DNA from: F-183 sp964627455
GTDB taxonomy: Bacteria; Acidobacteriota; Terriglobia; Bryobacterales; Bryobacteraceae
Assembly (NCBI GenBank): GCA_964627455.1
Contig: CAZVKC010000007.1
Location: 62,001 to 126,000 of the forward strand
DNA length: 64,000 nucleotides
Direction: 5' to 3'
The notes beneath the pieces were generated by a model. That model saw nothing but the letters and a program-made list of their open reading frames with translations. It made no database searches and had not been told where the DNA came from. The first letter of the stretch is position 1. Every line of letters starts with the position of its first letter. Made by a program: the position numbers and the translations under genes. Shown one piece after another: positions 1 through 8,599 of the stretch.

Positions 1-2574
1 GTCGATGGCTGCGGCTCGGCGGGCGGGGATCCAGGCGGCGGCAATCACGATTCCGGCGAGGATCGCGGCGGCCGCGACAAGACTCATGTAATCAAAGCCT
101 TGCGCGCGGAAGAGATACGACGTGAGAAGGCGGTAAGCGATCGAGCAGAGCGGGATTCCGGCGGCGAGTCCGGCAAATGCGACCCAGCCCGTTTCCGCGA
201 GGATCAGGCGCCGGATGGACGCGCGATCGGCGCCGAAGGCCACGCGGATGCCGATTTCGCTGGTGCGGCGCGTGACGCCGAATGCGGTGACGCCGTAGAT
301 ACCAATGGCCGCAAGCGTCAGGGCGAGGATCGCGAAAATGGTGCAGAGGCGGGCCAGCAGGCGCTGTTGCGAGATCCACCCGGCGAGTTGTTCATTGGTG
401 GTTTTGGGTCCCTTCACGATCAGCAGCGGGTCGATGCCGGCGAGCGCCTGACGGATCGCGGGGGCGACGGCTGCAGGGTCCGCGCCGGCCTGCGTGCGGA
501 CTTCCAGGGATCCAAGCGGGGCGGGCATCTGCGCGAACGGCACGAAGATCATCGGGATGTGTTCTCGATTGATCGAGATGTACACGGCGTCGCGCACCAC
601 GCCGACAATCGTCGCTTGTTTGGACCGCAGGATCTCGGATTCCACCACGTGGCCGACGGCGCGTTCGCCGGGCAGAAACTTATCGATGAAAGTCTGGTTG
701 ACGAGGACGACCGGAGGTCCCGCGGCGTTGTCGGTTTCGGCGAGGTGGCGTCCGTCGGTTAGCGCGAAGCCGATGTTGCGGGTGAAGGTGTGCGTCGCGA
801 GAATCAGGTTCGACGTGGGGCGCATGCTGGGATCCGGCGTTTTGCCCACGACCTGGACACGGGCTCCCCAGGCGCAGTCAGTGAGGAGTCCACAGGCGGA
901 GAGGCTTGCGGAGGCAACACCGGGGATCGAGCGGACGGTCTCGAGTACACGGTCGTGGAAGGCGCGCTGGGCTTCGGGCGTTTTGAGGCCGATTCCGGAG
1001 CCGTTGAGATCGGTGAGGAGCAGATTCTGGCGTTCGAAGCCGAGGTCGAACGAATAGATCCGGCGGAGGTTTTGCAGCAGCATCGTCGACGCGGCGGCGA
1101 GGGTCAGCGAGAGGGCGACTTGCGAAGCGATGAGTACGCGGCTGGAGCGGCGGCGGCGGCTGTTGGCGGTCGCGGTCTTGGTGGACGACTTCAGTGACTC
1201 GTTGATATCGACGCGCGTGGCTCGCAGTGCAGGGCTGATGGATGTGAGAACGCCGGCGAACGTCGCGAGGAGGATCGCGGCGAGGAGTACGGGCAGATCG
1301 AGTTCGAGGGTTTCGCCGTTCAGCAGGAATGGCGAGAGCAGGCGCAACGTTGCGGCGGCAATGGCGTAGGCGGGGATCGCGCCGGCGAGCGAAAGTACGA
1401 CGCCTTCTATGAGCAGTTGACGGATCAGGCGGCCGCGATGGGAACCCATGGCGAGGCGTACGGCGATTTCGCGCTGCCGAGCCCAGCCGCGTACATAGAG
1501 CAGGTTCGCGAGGTTGAAGCAAGCGATGGCGAGGACTAGTACGACAGCGCCTTGCAGAAGCATGAGGGGCTTGCTGTAGCGATCGCGCAATTGCGCCATG
1601 CCGGCGGATCCCGGGAGGACACTCACCTTGAGCGTGGGATCCGGTTTGTGCGGGCGGCTGAGCGCGGCATCGTTGAGTTCCATCACGCGGGGGAAGACGG
1701 TTTTCACGTGGGCATCGGCCTGTTGGATCGTGACGCCGGGAGCGAGGCGCGCCATCGGCTGGAGCGTGAAGAATCGGCGGTCGTTCCACAGCGCCTCGTT
1801 GGTGGGCATGACGGCGGACATCTGCGGCAGCGGGACCCAGACAGCGGCGCGCTGATTGGGCTGTTCGCCGTGGAATGAAGGCGCGGTGACGCCGATGATC
1901 TGGAACATTTGTTTGCCGATTTGCAGCGGCTTGCCGAGGACGGAGGCATCGCGCTGGAAGTCGCGATCCCAGACGTCGAAGTGGATCAGCGCGAGGGGTT
2001 GGTGTTGTTCGGCGGGCTCGTAGGCGCGGCCTAGCGCGAGATCCGGCGCGAGGCCTGCGAAGTATTCCGGGGTGGTGAAGGAGACGCGCAGCGGCCCGAG
2101 GTCGCGTTCGACGCTGCGTACACGAACTTCGCTGACCGTCGACGCGAAGATCGACGAGAAGACGTTCTGCTGCAGGCGCGCGAAATCCTCGAGCACGGGA
2201 TACGACCATTCGCCGTAACCGGCTTCGATGCGGACCAGTTGCTGCGGGTCGCGAACCGGAAGCTGCTTCAGCAGGATTTCGCGGATGGAACTGAAGACGG
2301 CCGCGTTGACGCCGATGCCGAGAGCAAGTGAGAGGATCGCAGTGAGAGCGAAGGCCGGTGAATGGGCAAGCGTGCGGACCGCATAGGCGAGGTCCTGCCG
2401 GATGCCGTCGAGGAAGGCGAGCGGATGCACATCGCGCACGTCGTCCCTGATCGCGGCGATGGAACCGAGAGAGGCGCGGGCTTCGCGGGCGGCTTCCTGC
2501 GGATCCATGCCTTTGGCGATGTTCAGCCGCGTCTGCTCTTCGATGTGAAACTGGAGTTCGTCGTCGAGTCGCAT
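1..2574 (-). CDS. ADOP-family duplicated ABC-type permease (MacB/FtsX type), 3' end cut by window
   Basis: Large integral membrane permease made of two FtsX-like halves; 858 codons are present and the last ones, ending in an RRAAAID-like tail, are close to the usual C-terminus, so only about ten residues are missing. The N-terminal ~50 residues form the soluble permease prefix seen in acidobacterial ADOP proteins. Hydrophobic segments lie near residues 55-77, 340-362, 385-405, 425-447, 475-500, 740-765 and in the last 80 residues, with two large periplasmic MacB-PCD-like domains between. The ATG at 2574 is 7 bp after the PadR stop, so the two are co-transcribed. The family is thought to take part in tripartite efflux or membrane-stress transport, but substrates are not known. 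No ATPase gene is visible here. Confidence 0.9.
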   Translation of the reverse strand, partial: MRLDDELQFHIEEQTRLNIAKGMDPQEAAREARASLGSIAAIRDDVRDVHPLAFLDGIRQDLAYAVRTLAHSPAFALTAILSLALGIGVNAAVFSSIREILLKQLPVRDPQQLVRIEAGYGEWSYPVLEDFARLQQNVFSSIFASTVSEVRVRSVERDLGPLRVSFTTPEYFAGLAPDLALGRAYEPAEQHQPLALIHFDVWDRDFQRDASVLGKPLQIGKQMFQIIGVTAPSFHGEQPNQRAAVWVPLPQMSAVMPTNEALWNDRRFFTLQPMARLAPGVTIQQADAHVKTVFPRVMELNDAALSRPHKPDPTLKVSVLPGSAGMAQLRDRYSKPLMLLQGAVVLVLAIACFNLANLLYVRGWARQREIAVRLAMGSHRGRLIRQLLIEGVVLSLAGAIPAYAIAAATLRLLSPFLLNGETLELDLPVLLAAILLATFAGVLTSISPALRATRVDINESLKSSTKTATANSRRRRSSRVLIASQVALSLTLAAASTMLLQNLRRIYSFDLGFERQNLLLTDLNGSGIGLKTPEAQRAFHDRVLETVRSIPGVASASLSACGLLTDCAWGARVQVVGKTPDPSMRPTSNLILATHTFTRNIGFALTDGRHLAETDNAAGPPVVLVNQTFIDKFLPGERAVGHVVESEILRSKQATIVGVVRDAVYISINREHIPMIFVPFAQMPAPLGSLEVRTQAGADPAAVAPAIRQALAGIDPLLIVKGPKTTNEQLAGWISQQRLLARLCTIFAILALTLAAIGIYGVTAFGVTRRTSEIGIRVAFGADRASIRRLILAETGWVAFAGLAAGIPLCSIAYRLLTSYLFRAQGFDYMSLVAAAAILAGIVIAAAWIPARRAAAID

Positions 2575-2581
2575 GTTGGTT

Positions 2582-2923
2582 CTAGGCCTCGTCCAGGATG
2601 AGTCCGACAGCGAGAGAGAAGCGTCGCCAGTTTTCGGTTTCAGCCTCGAGATGTTGCCGGCCTTTGCGGGTCAAAGAATAGAACTTGGCTTTGCGATTGT
2701 TGTCGGAGGCGCCCCATTCGGATGCGATCCAGCCTTTGTGTTCGAGGCGGTAGAGCGCGGGATACAAGGATCCCTGCTGGACGGTGAGGATGTCTTTGGA
2801 CACCTGCTGAATGCGCTGCGAGATCCCAAAGCCGTGCATGGGTTCGAGGGCGAGTGTTTTGAGGATCAGCAGATCGAGGGTTCCCTGCAGGAGGGCGGTT
2901 TGGTCTTTTTCGCGAGGGGGCAC
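2582..2923 (-). CDS. PadR-family transcriptional regulator
   Basis: A 113-residue winged-helix repressor. The typical PadR core is visible: a leucine-rich first helix (LLQGTLDLLILKTL, residues ~11-24), the HGFGISQRI turn, the QQGSLYPALYRLE recognition helix (~49-61) and the RKAKFYSLTRKGR wing. Start is GTG at 2923, chosen because an AGGAG Shine-Dalgarno sequence sits 6 nt upstream. It lies just ahead of the ADOP permease with a 7-bp gap, the standard acidobacterial PadR-permease pair, so it most likely represses its own operon. A perfect 13-bp inverted repeat overlaps its putative promoter. Confidence 0.95.
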   Translation of the reverse strand: MPPREKDQTALLQGTLDLLILKTLALEPMHGFGISQRIQQVSKDILTVQQGSLYPALYRLEHKGWIASEWGASDNNRKAKFYSLTRKGRQHLEAETENWRRFSLAVGLILDEA

Positions 2924-2939
2924 AGACTTCTCCTAGACG

Positions 2940-2979
2940 TTCTACAGGAAGGTTACGGCGCCTTCCTGTAGAATGTCAA
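2940..2979 (-). promoter_or_regulatory. Putative PadR operator overlapping the padR promoter
   Basis: A perfect 13-bp inverted repeat (TTCTACAGGAAGG at 2940-2952 and its complement at 2961-2973, 8-bp spacer) lies 17 bp upstream of the padR start. On the minus strand a TTGACA -35 box (2979-2974) directly abuts the first arm and a TAACCT -10-like hexamer follows with an 18-bp spacer, so the repeat covers the core promoter. No T-tract follows, which argues against a terminator. Binding by PadR is inferred from position. Confidence 0.65.
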
Positions 2980-2989
2980 GGGGAAGCGT

Positions 2990-3985
2990 CTAGCGGGCGG
3001 GGTAGGTCTTCGAATACTTGTTGCGGGCGTTGTATACGGTGAAGGATCCGTCGGCGTTGGCCGAGAGCTTGATGTAGTTGCCCTGGTCGTCGCCGCCTTC
3101 ACCGAGGTTCGCGATGAACATGTCGGGAACGTTGGTTTCCTTGCCCCCGGCGACAGCGAAGTGGACCTGCCACATGTCTTCGAGTCCGGAAACGGCCTTG
3201 ATCACCTTCCAGGCTTCGGGCATGCCTCCTTTGCGCGAACCGTTGTTCATGATCGCGACGCGGGGCTTCAAGGCGTTCACGATCGGCGGCGCGTTCGACG
3301 CGGCGAGTCCGTGGTGCGTGGTGAGGTAGACGTCAACCGTGCCAAGCCGGTTATTCGGGCAAACGAGTTCCAGTTCCTTGTTCCAGGTGAGGTCGCCGAG
3401 GTCGATCATTTTGAATTTGCCGTAGCCGATGATCATGCCGACCGAACGGGCGTTGTCGCTGGGATCTTCCTTGTCCTTCTTGACGCCTTCGCAGAAGCTG
3501 TTGGCGGGCCCGGAATCGTTGATGTGGTCGCCGTTGGCGGCGACGACTTTAATGTCGAGTCCCTTGACCGGGATCGTGTCGCCGGGCTTCACCACGCGAT
3601 GTTCCGACTTCGCCAGCGCATCCTGGTAGATCTGCGCAAGTTCACGGGCTTGGGCGGAGGTTTCGACCGAGGGCCCCTTGTCGATGAACATCCCGACCGG
3701 GATGCGCTCGGCGAGTTGCCTGGCGCCTCCAACGTGATCGGCGTGGTGATGCGAGATCACGACGTAATCGATCTTCTTGACCTTGGCGTGTTTGGCGGCT
3801 GCGATGATGCGGTTGGCGTCACGCGCGTTGAAACCCGGCCATCCCGTGTCAACAAGCATCGACTGGCCGGAGGGGGAAACGAAGAGAGTCGCCTGGCCGC
3901 CCTCGACATCGATGAAGTAGACATCGAGGGTTTTGGCGGCGAACAACGATATGGAAAGAGCAGCGAAGAGGAGAGCGAGTCGCAT
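2990..3985 (-). CDS. Exported metallo-beta-lactamase-fold hydrolase (ComEC C-terminal-like)
   Basis: About 331 residues. The ATG at 3985 gives a clean Sec signal peptide (MRLALLFAALSISLFAA); a GTG at 4003 that overlaps the upstream stop would add six residues before it and fits less well. The metal-binding HHHADHVGG motif follows near residue 85, with IDVEGGQATLF and VDTGWPG upstream, as in the ComEC/Rec2 C-terminal hydrolase family. Exported stand-alone members are common in acidobacteria and their substrates are unknown. It lies 17 bp or less after the epimerase gene on the same strand and may be its last co-transcribed partner. Confidence 0.85.
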   Translation of the reverse strand: MRLALLFAALSISLFAAKTLDVYFIDVEGGQATLFVSPSGQSMLVDTGWPGFNARDANRIIAAAKHAKVKKIDYVVISHHHADHVGGARQLAERIPVGMFIDKGPSVETSAQARELAQIYQDALAKSEHRVVKPGDTIPVKGLDIKVVAANGDHINDSGPANSFCEGVKKDKEDPSDNARSVGMIIGYGKFKMIDLGDLTWNKELELVCPNNRLGTVDVYLTTHHGLAASNAPPIVNALKPRVAIMNNGSRKGGMPEAWKVIKAVSGLEDMWQVHFAVAGGKETNVPDMFIANLGEGGDDQGNYIKLSANADGSFTVYNARNKYSKTYPAR

Positions 3986-3999
3986 CAACGGCGATGCTA

Positions 4000-4947
4000 T
4001 CACGCGGCGGAAGCGGCGCGATACCAGGCGAGCGTGCGGCGAAGTCCTTCTTCGAAGCTGAACTGCGGGGCGTGTCCGAGGTCGCGGACGGCGGCGATGG
4101 TGCAGGCCTGGGAGTCGCGAACATCACCCTCACGCGTCGGGCCGTAAATCGGGTCGATCTTTACGCCTTCGATTTCCTGCAGCAGGTTCCAGATCAGGTT
4201 GAGCGAAAAGCGATCGCCATTACCGGCATTGTAGGTCTTGCCCACAGCATGCGAACCCGCCCTGGAAGCCTTCACGAGCAGATTACAGACGTCCTCGACG
4301 TACGTGAAATCGCGAGTCTGTTCCCCGTCGCCATGAATCGTGGGCTGTGTGCGTGCGAGCAGATGCTTCATGAACAGCGACAGCACACCTGAATACGGGC
4401 TCGAGGGGTCCTGTCGTGGACCGAAGACATTGAAGAAGCGCAACGCCACCGTCTCGAGATTGAAGCAGGACGAAAACACGCTGCAATAGTATTCGCCCAT
4501 CAGCTTCTGCGCGGCGTAAGGCGACTTGGGATTCGGCTGCATTGTCTCGACCTTCGGCAGCGTGGGCGTATCGCCATATGCGGACGACGACGCGGCGTAC
4601 ACAACACGACGCACACCGTTGGCCTGCGCTGCGCGCAGCACATTGAACGTACCGTTGATGTTCGCTTCGTGCGAAGGAACCGGATCCTGAATCGAACGCG
4701 GAACCGAGGGGATCGCCGCGAGGTGAAAAACGGTATCTGCGCCTTTCAGCGCGTTGGTGAGATCCGGATATGCGCAGATGTCCACCCGGTGAAACTCGAT
4801 CCGCGAACGAACTTCGTCGAGATTTTCGAGATGGCCGGTCAGAAGGTTGTCGATGACGGCGACCTCGCAGTCGCCTTCCGACAAGAGAGTGCGCACCAGG
4901 CAGGAGCCAATGAATCCGGCCCCGCCCGTGACTACGTGACGTTTCAT
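4000..4947 (-). CDS. NAD-dependent nucleotide-sugar epimerase/dehydratase (extended SDR)
   Basis: 315 residues starting at ATG 4947. The Rossmann GGAGFIGS fingerprint is at residues ~7-14, the D-N-L-L-T-G loop at ~34-39, and the SDR catalytic YAAQK (Y-x3-K) near residue 145, preceded by the SSSAYG serine strand. This is the UDP-glucose 4-epimerase/UDP-glucuronate epimerase-like group; the exact sugar cannot be read. The start overlaps the stop of the upstream TIM-barrel gene by ATGA, so translation is coupled. With the glycosyltransferase fusion upstream it suggests synthesis of a modified surface sugar. Confidence 0.9.
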   Translation of the reverse strand: MKRHVVTGGAGFIGSCLVRTLLSEGDCEVAVIDNLLTGHLENLDEVRSRIEFHRVDICAYPDLTNALKGADTVFHLAAIPSVPRSIQDPVPSHEANINGTFNVLRAAQANGVRRVVYAASSSAYGDTPTLPKVETMQPNPKSPYAAQKLMGEYYCSVFSSCFNLETVALRFFNVFGPRQDPSSPYSGVLSLFMKHLLARTQPTIHGDGEQTRDFTYVEDVCNLLVKASRAGSHAVGKTYNAGNGDRFSLNLIWNLLQEIEGVKIDPIYGPTREGDVRDSQACTIAAVRDLGHAPQFSFEEGLRRTLAWYRAASAA

Positions 4948-5798
4948 GAAATCTTTTGGATCTCCGATTCGAGATAGCGGAGCGATTCGGTGGCGATCGT
5001 TTCGGCACCGAAGGAGAAGTCGAACGCTTCGAGCGAAATCCAACCCCGATAGTTCTTCTCGCGCAGTTTCGCGAGGACGGGTTTGAAGTCGTAATCGCCC
5101 TTGCCGCAGTGTTTGCCGTCCATTTCGTTGACGTGTACGTGTTCGATGTAGCCGAAGTTGCGATCGACCACATCGGCGTGCGGATCCGTTTCGTCGGCCG
5201 CATTGTGCGTATCGAACATCGTCCTCACGGACGGCATGTTGCACGAGTTCACAATGTCCACCGCTTCGGCAAGCGTATTGATCACGTCCGACTGTGCCTT
5301 GGGGAGCGCCTCGACGAGCAGTTTCACGTGCAGGGCAGCCGCGTGCGACGCCATCTCGGCAAACAGATCGCGGAAGCGCTTGGCGGCTTCTTCGCGAGTC
5401 GCGCCTCCGGTGGTGTTGCGCTGGAAGGGAGAGCCGAACACCATCACGCCGTTCGAGCTCGCCGAGGCGCCGCCGAGATCCGCGCAGAGGTCAATCAGAT
5501 TGCGAACGTGATCCCAACTCCTGCGGCGCAACGCCTCATCTGGGGTCGTGACGTGCAGCCCTTTGGGCGCCATCATCAGCCAGTGCAGACCAACGAACAG
5601 CAGACCTTCGCTGTTCATGATGGCGCGGTACTGGCGGCGTTCATCGGCGGTGATCGTCGCAGGATCCTCGGACAAAGTAAACGGAGCGATCTCGATGCCG
5701 GTGTAGCCGATTTCCCGGATCTTCTTGCAGGCTTCGTGAAACTTCCAGCCCTGGAACACTTCGTTACAAATGGCGTGACGGAATTGGTAATCGGACAT
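4944..5798 (-). CDS. Sugar phosphate isomerase/epimerase (AP endonuclease 2-like TIM barrel)
   Basis: 284 residues, ATG at 5798. It has the xylose-isomerase-like TIM-barrel pattern: EIAPFT at residues ~37-42, LLVEALPK in the middle, MFDTHNAADE and HVHVNEMDGKHCG supplying metal ligands (E, D, H, H), and ISLEAF near the C-terminus. No signal peptide, so cytoplasmic. It is 8 bp downstream of the glycosyltransferase-methyltransferase gene and overlaps the epimerase start by 4 bp. The substrate cannot be named; hydroxypyruvate isomerase-like or inosose-type enzymes share this fold. Confidence 0.88.
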   Translation of the reverse strand: MSDYQFRHAICNEVFQGWKFHEACKKIREIGYTGIEIAPFTLSEDPATITADERRQYRAIMNSEGLLFVGLHWLMMAPKGLHVTTPDEALRRRSWDHVRNLIDLCADLGGASASSNGVMVFGSPFQRNTTGGATREEAAKRFRDLFAEMASHAAALHVKLLVEALPKAQSDVINTLAEAVDIVNSCNMPSVRTMFDTHNAADETDPHADVVDRNFGYIEHVHVNEMDGKHCGKGDYDFKPVLAKLREKNYRGWISLEAFDFSFGAETIATESLRYLESEIQKIS

Positions 5799-5806
5799 GG
5801 TTACGA

Positions 5807-7153
5807 TCAATCCTTTGCGCGCGCGACAACAACCAGCGAGAGGCCNNNNNNNNNNNNNNNNNNNNNNNNNNNNNNNNNNNNNNNNNNNNNNNNNNNNNNN
5901 NNNNNNNNNNNNNNNNNNNNNNNNNNNNNNNNNNNNNNNNNNNNNGTCTGGTCGAGCTTGCCGAACAATCCCGCGCCCTGCGGCACAAGGACAATGATGT
6001 TTCCGCCGGACTGCACCGTAGACCGCAGCGACTTCAGAACCTGCGCCGGATCCGAGGCGTACTCGAGGACATTGACGCACAAAGCGGTCTGCACGGAATC
6101 GCGGAAGAGTTCGAAGTCCTCGGGCTTGTCGGGATCGATGGCCTGCACTTCGACGTTGGGCGTGCGCAGGAAGCGGTTCCGCAGCGAGTGCAGATACAGG
6201 GGATCGCGGTCGGCTGAGACGTAGCGCAATTTCTTGCCCATCAGACGGCCCGTCAAATTGCCAATGCCGGCGCCGACTTCGAGAACGGTGTCGCCCATGT
6301 AGGGGCGCAGCAGGCGAGTAATCCACGACAGGTATTGCGGGGTTCCGGTGAGATTGTTGAGGAACGCTCGGCCGTAGGGCTCCGAGTAGAGATCGTCAAT
6401 CAGCCAGAAGTAGAGGATCACGCCAAGGGCCTTGACGCCGTCCTTCCAGCCAATCTTCTTGCCTTCTTCGTACGTGCGTCCGTGATAGCTGATCGGGACC
6501 TCGTAGATGCGAAGCTTGCGCTTGGCGCACTTCATCACGATCTCGGGTTCGAAACCGAAGCGGTCCGAGCGCACGGGGATGCTCTTGAGCAGATCGGTGC
6601 GGAAAACCTTGTAGCAGGTTTCCATGTCGGTCAGCTTGAGGTTGCAGAACATGTTCGAGATCAACGTGAGGTACTTGTTGATCATCGAATGCCAGAAGGG
6701 CAGGATCCGCGTCTGCTCGCCCGCCATGTAGCGGGATCCGAACACGGCGTCCGCATGGCCTTCGAGAAGGGGTTTCAAAAGCTTCGGATATTCGTTCGCG
6801 TCGTACTCGAGGTCAGCGTCCTGCACGAGGCAGAAGTCGCCAGTAGCCTTTTGAATCGCGGTTCGAACGGCCGCGCCTTTGCCCTGATTCTTTTCATGCC
6901 GGAACAAACGAATGCAGGAATGTTGTTGCGCAAGGCGCTCCAGAATATTCCAGGTTCCGTCCGTGGAACGGTCATCGACGATGATCAGTTCCCGGTCCAT
7001 GTTTTCCGGAAGCGGCGCCTGGAGCACGATCCCCAATGAGCGTTCGGCAACGGTTCGCTCGTTGTAAACAGGAATCAGAATCGAAAGCAGCATCCGGCCA
7101 GACTTGGACTGGCCGCCTTCGAGCACGGCCGCGGCCTCTGCGGAAGTCGTCAT
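5807..7153 (-). CDS. Glycosyltransferase 2 (DPM/DolP-mannosyltransferase-like) fused to SAM methyltransferase, interrupted by a scaffold gap
   Basis: The N-terminal ~240 residues are a GT-A glycosyltransferase: ILIPVYNE at ~26-33, VDDRSTDGT, and the DADLEY metal/nucleotide motif, as in polyprenyl-phosphate sugar transferases. A second domain follows with a class I methyltransferase motif I (VLEVGAGIGNLTGRL), an acidic strand end (SADRDP) and CVNVLEYASDP. The domain is cut by 100 N at 5846-5945, after which GLSLVVVARAKD and a stop match a methyltransferase C-terminus. The true frame across the gap is unknown. Start is ATG 7153; a TTG at 7162 is possible. It heads the operon with the isomerase and epimerase genes. 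Confidence 0.85.
   Translation of the reverse strand: MTTSAEAAAVLEGGQSKSGRMLLSILIPVYNERTVAERSLGIVLQAPLPENMDRELIIVDDRSTDGTWNILERLAQQHSCIRLFRHEKNQGKGAAVRTAIQKATGDFCLVQDADLEYDANEYPKLLKPLLEGHADAVFGSRYMAGEQTRILPFWHSMINKYLTLISNMFCNLKLTDMETCYKVFRTDLLKSIPVRSDRFGFEPEIVMKCAKRKLRIYEVPISYHGRTYEEGKKIGWKDGVKALGVILYFWLIDDLYSEPYGRAFLNNLTGTPQYLSWITRLLRPYMGDTVLEVGAGIGNLTGRLMGKKLRYVSADRDPLYLHSLRNRFLRTPNVEVQAIDPDKPEDFELFRDSVQTALCVNVLEYASDPAQVLKSLRSTVQSGGNIIVLVPQGAGLFGKLDQXXXXXXXXXXXXXXXXXXXXXXXXXXXXXXXXXXGLSLVVVARAKD
5846..5945. other. Scaffold gap (100 N), no duplicated flanks
   Basis: Exactly 100 N. The two flanks share no sequence, so real bases are missing here. It removes part of the methyltransferase domain of the fusion gene; reading resumes sensibly after it but the length is not known. 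Confidence 0.98.
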
Positions 7154-7213
7154 TTGCTTCAAGGGTGGACTCTTTACAGGATATCGCGTAACTCCCGGCG
7201 AAGCGCCAGCGCC

Positions 7214-7219
7214 TATAAT
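7214..7219 (+). promoter_or_regulatory. TATAAT -10 element upstream of first M28 peptidase
   Basis: A perfect TATAAT lies 25 bp upstream of the ATG at 7245, in the short space between divergent genes. No good -35 match is found at the expected distance. If used, transcription begins near 7226, which excludes the ATG at 7218 as a start. Confidence 0.45.
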
Positions 7220-7244
7220 GAATCACCTGGGGGATCCCGCTGTT

Positions 7245-8575
7245 ATGTTCTTTCGAATTCTGGCCGCGCTCGCGGCCGGCAGCATGTTCGCCGCTGCGCA
7301 GGAACCTGTCAACCTGAGGGTCGTTCACGAAATCAAGAACGAGGCCCTTGAAAATTCCAAGGTCATGGATCACGTGTTTTACATGACTGATGTCCACGGT
7401 CCCCGCTTGACCAACTCGCCCGGCCATCGCGCGGCAGCCGAGTGGGCGATGAAACAACTCAAAGAGTATGGACTTGTCAATGTGCGCCTGGAACCGTTCA
7501 AGGCGTTCGGCCGCAGTTGGAACTTCACCAGGTATGAAGGCCACATGCTGGCGCCTGCCTACTCGCCGTTGATCGGATATCCGATGGCGTGGAGCGAGGG
7601 CACCAACGGCGTGGCGAAGGGCGACGCCATCATCGCGGTGCTGCAGAAGAAAGCGGATCTCGAAAAGTTCCGCGGCAAGCTGAAGGGCAAGATCGTGCTG
7701 ATCGACCCGCTGAAGGAACTGGCGCTCAGCGAGGCGCCGATGGGGAAACGTCTCAGCGACAAAGAACTGGAAGAGCGCGCGAACGTGCAGGATCCTTCGC
7801 GCATGGGCTATCCGATGGGCAACCGTGGATCGTTCCTCACCGATCTCACGCGCAACGACCTCAACAAATTTCTGCGCGACGAAGGCGTCCTGGTGGCGCT
7901 GCGCCAGGGCTACAACGGCGACGGCGGCACGGTGTTCGCCACGGCCCAGGGTTCGCGCGACGCGAAGGATCCGGTTCCGCCGTGCACGGTCGTACTCACT
8001 GCCGAGCATTACAACCGTATCTATCGCCTNNNNNNNNNNNNNNNNNNNNNNNNNNNNNNNNNNNNNNNNNNNNNNNNNNNNNNNNNNNNNNNNNNNNNNN
8101 NNNNNNNNNNNNNNNNNNNNNNNNNNNNNTCAAGCCGGAATTCGCGAAGCTTTCCGTCTATTTCAACACCGACACCGGCACGGGCAAGTATCGCGGCATT
8201 GGCGCGGGCGGCAACCTGATGGCGAAGCCGATTTTCGAAGCCTGGATGGAGCCCTTCAAGGACATGGGCTTCACCACGATTTCCGGCGCGTCCTCGCCGA
8301 CAACGAAGCGCCCCGGCGGCACAGACCATACCTCATTCACCTGGATCGGACTGCCGGGCTTCGGTTTCCTGCAGGATCCGATTGAGTACCAGACTCGTAC
8401 GCACCATTCCAATATGGACGTCTACGATCGCGTGCAGAAGGGCGACCTGATGCAGGCGTCGGCGATCATGTCCTCGTTTGTGTATCACGCGGCCACTCGC
8501 AAAGAGATGTTCCCGCGCAAACCCATGCCGGAGCCGCTTCCCGCCGAGGAAGCAGCAGCAACGGCTGGCCAATAG
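7245..8575 (+). CDS. Exported M28-family zinc metallopeptidase, first of tandem pair (gap inside)
   Basis: The ATG at 7245 gives a Sec signal (FFRILAALAAGSMFAAAQ) and is preceded by a GGGGGA Shine-Dalgarno-like run. It aligns along its length with the next gene (ENSKVMDH, YMTDVHGPRLTNS, KLKGKIVLIDPLK, DGGTVFATA). A 100-N gap at 8030-8129 removes the first zinc ligands (HxD and EE region). After it the later ligand segments are present (FNTDTGTGK and GGTDHTSF), followed by a proline/alanine tail ending at 8575. The given bases put the two halves in different frames, which simply reflects the unknown gap length. The family includes aminopeptidases and carboxypeptidases of the Q type; the substrate is unknown. 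Confidence 0.88.
8030..8129. other. Scaffold gap (100 N), no duplicated flanks
   Basis: Exactly 100 N with dissimilar flanks. By alignment to the neighbouring paralogue, the missing part should be roughly 400 bp, from the sequence after HYNRI to just before the FNTDTG motif, so the gap size is nominal. Confidence 0.95.
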
Positions 8576-8599
8576 AACAATCGGGTATCCTCGAAAACA

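Noticed and set aside
2940..2973. Inverted repeat as a rho-independent terminator of the hydrolase gene
   Set aside because: No T-run follows in either direction and the repeat overlaps -35 and -10 elements; operator fits better.
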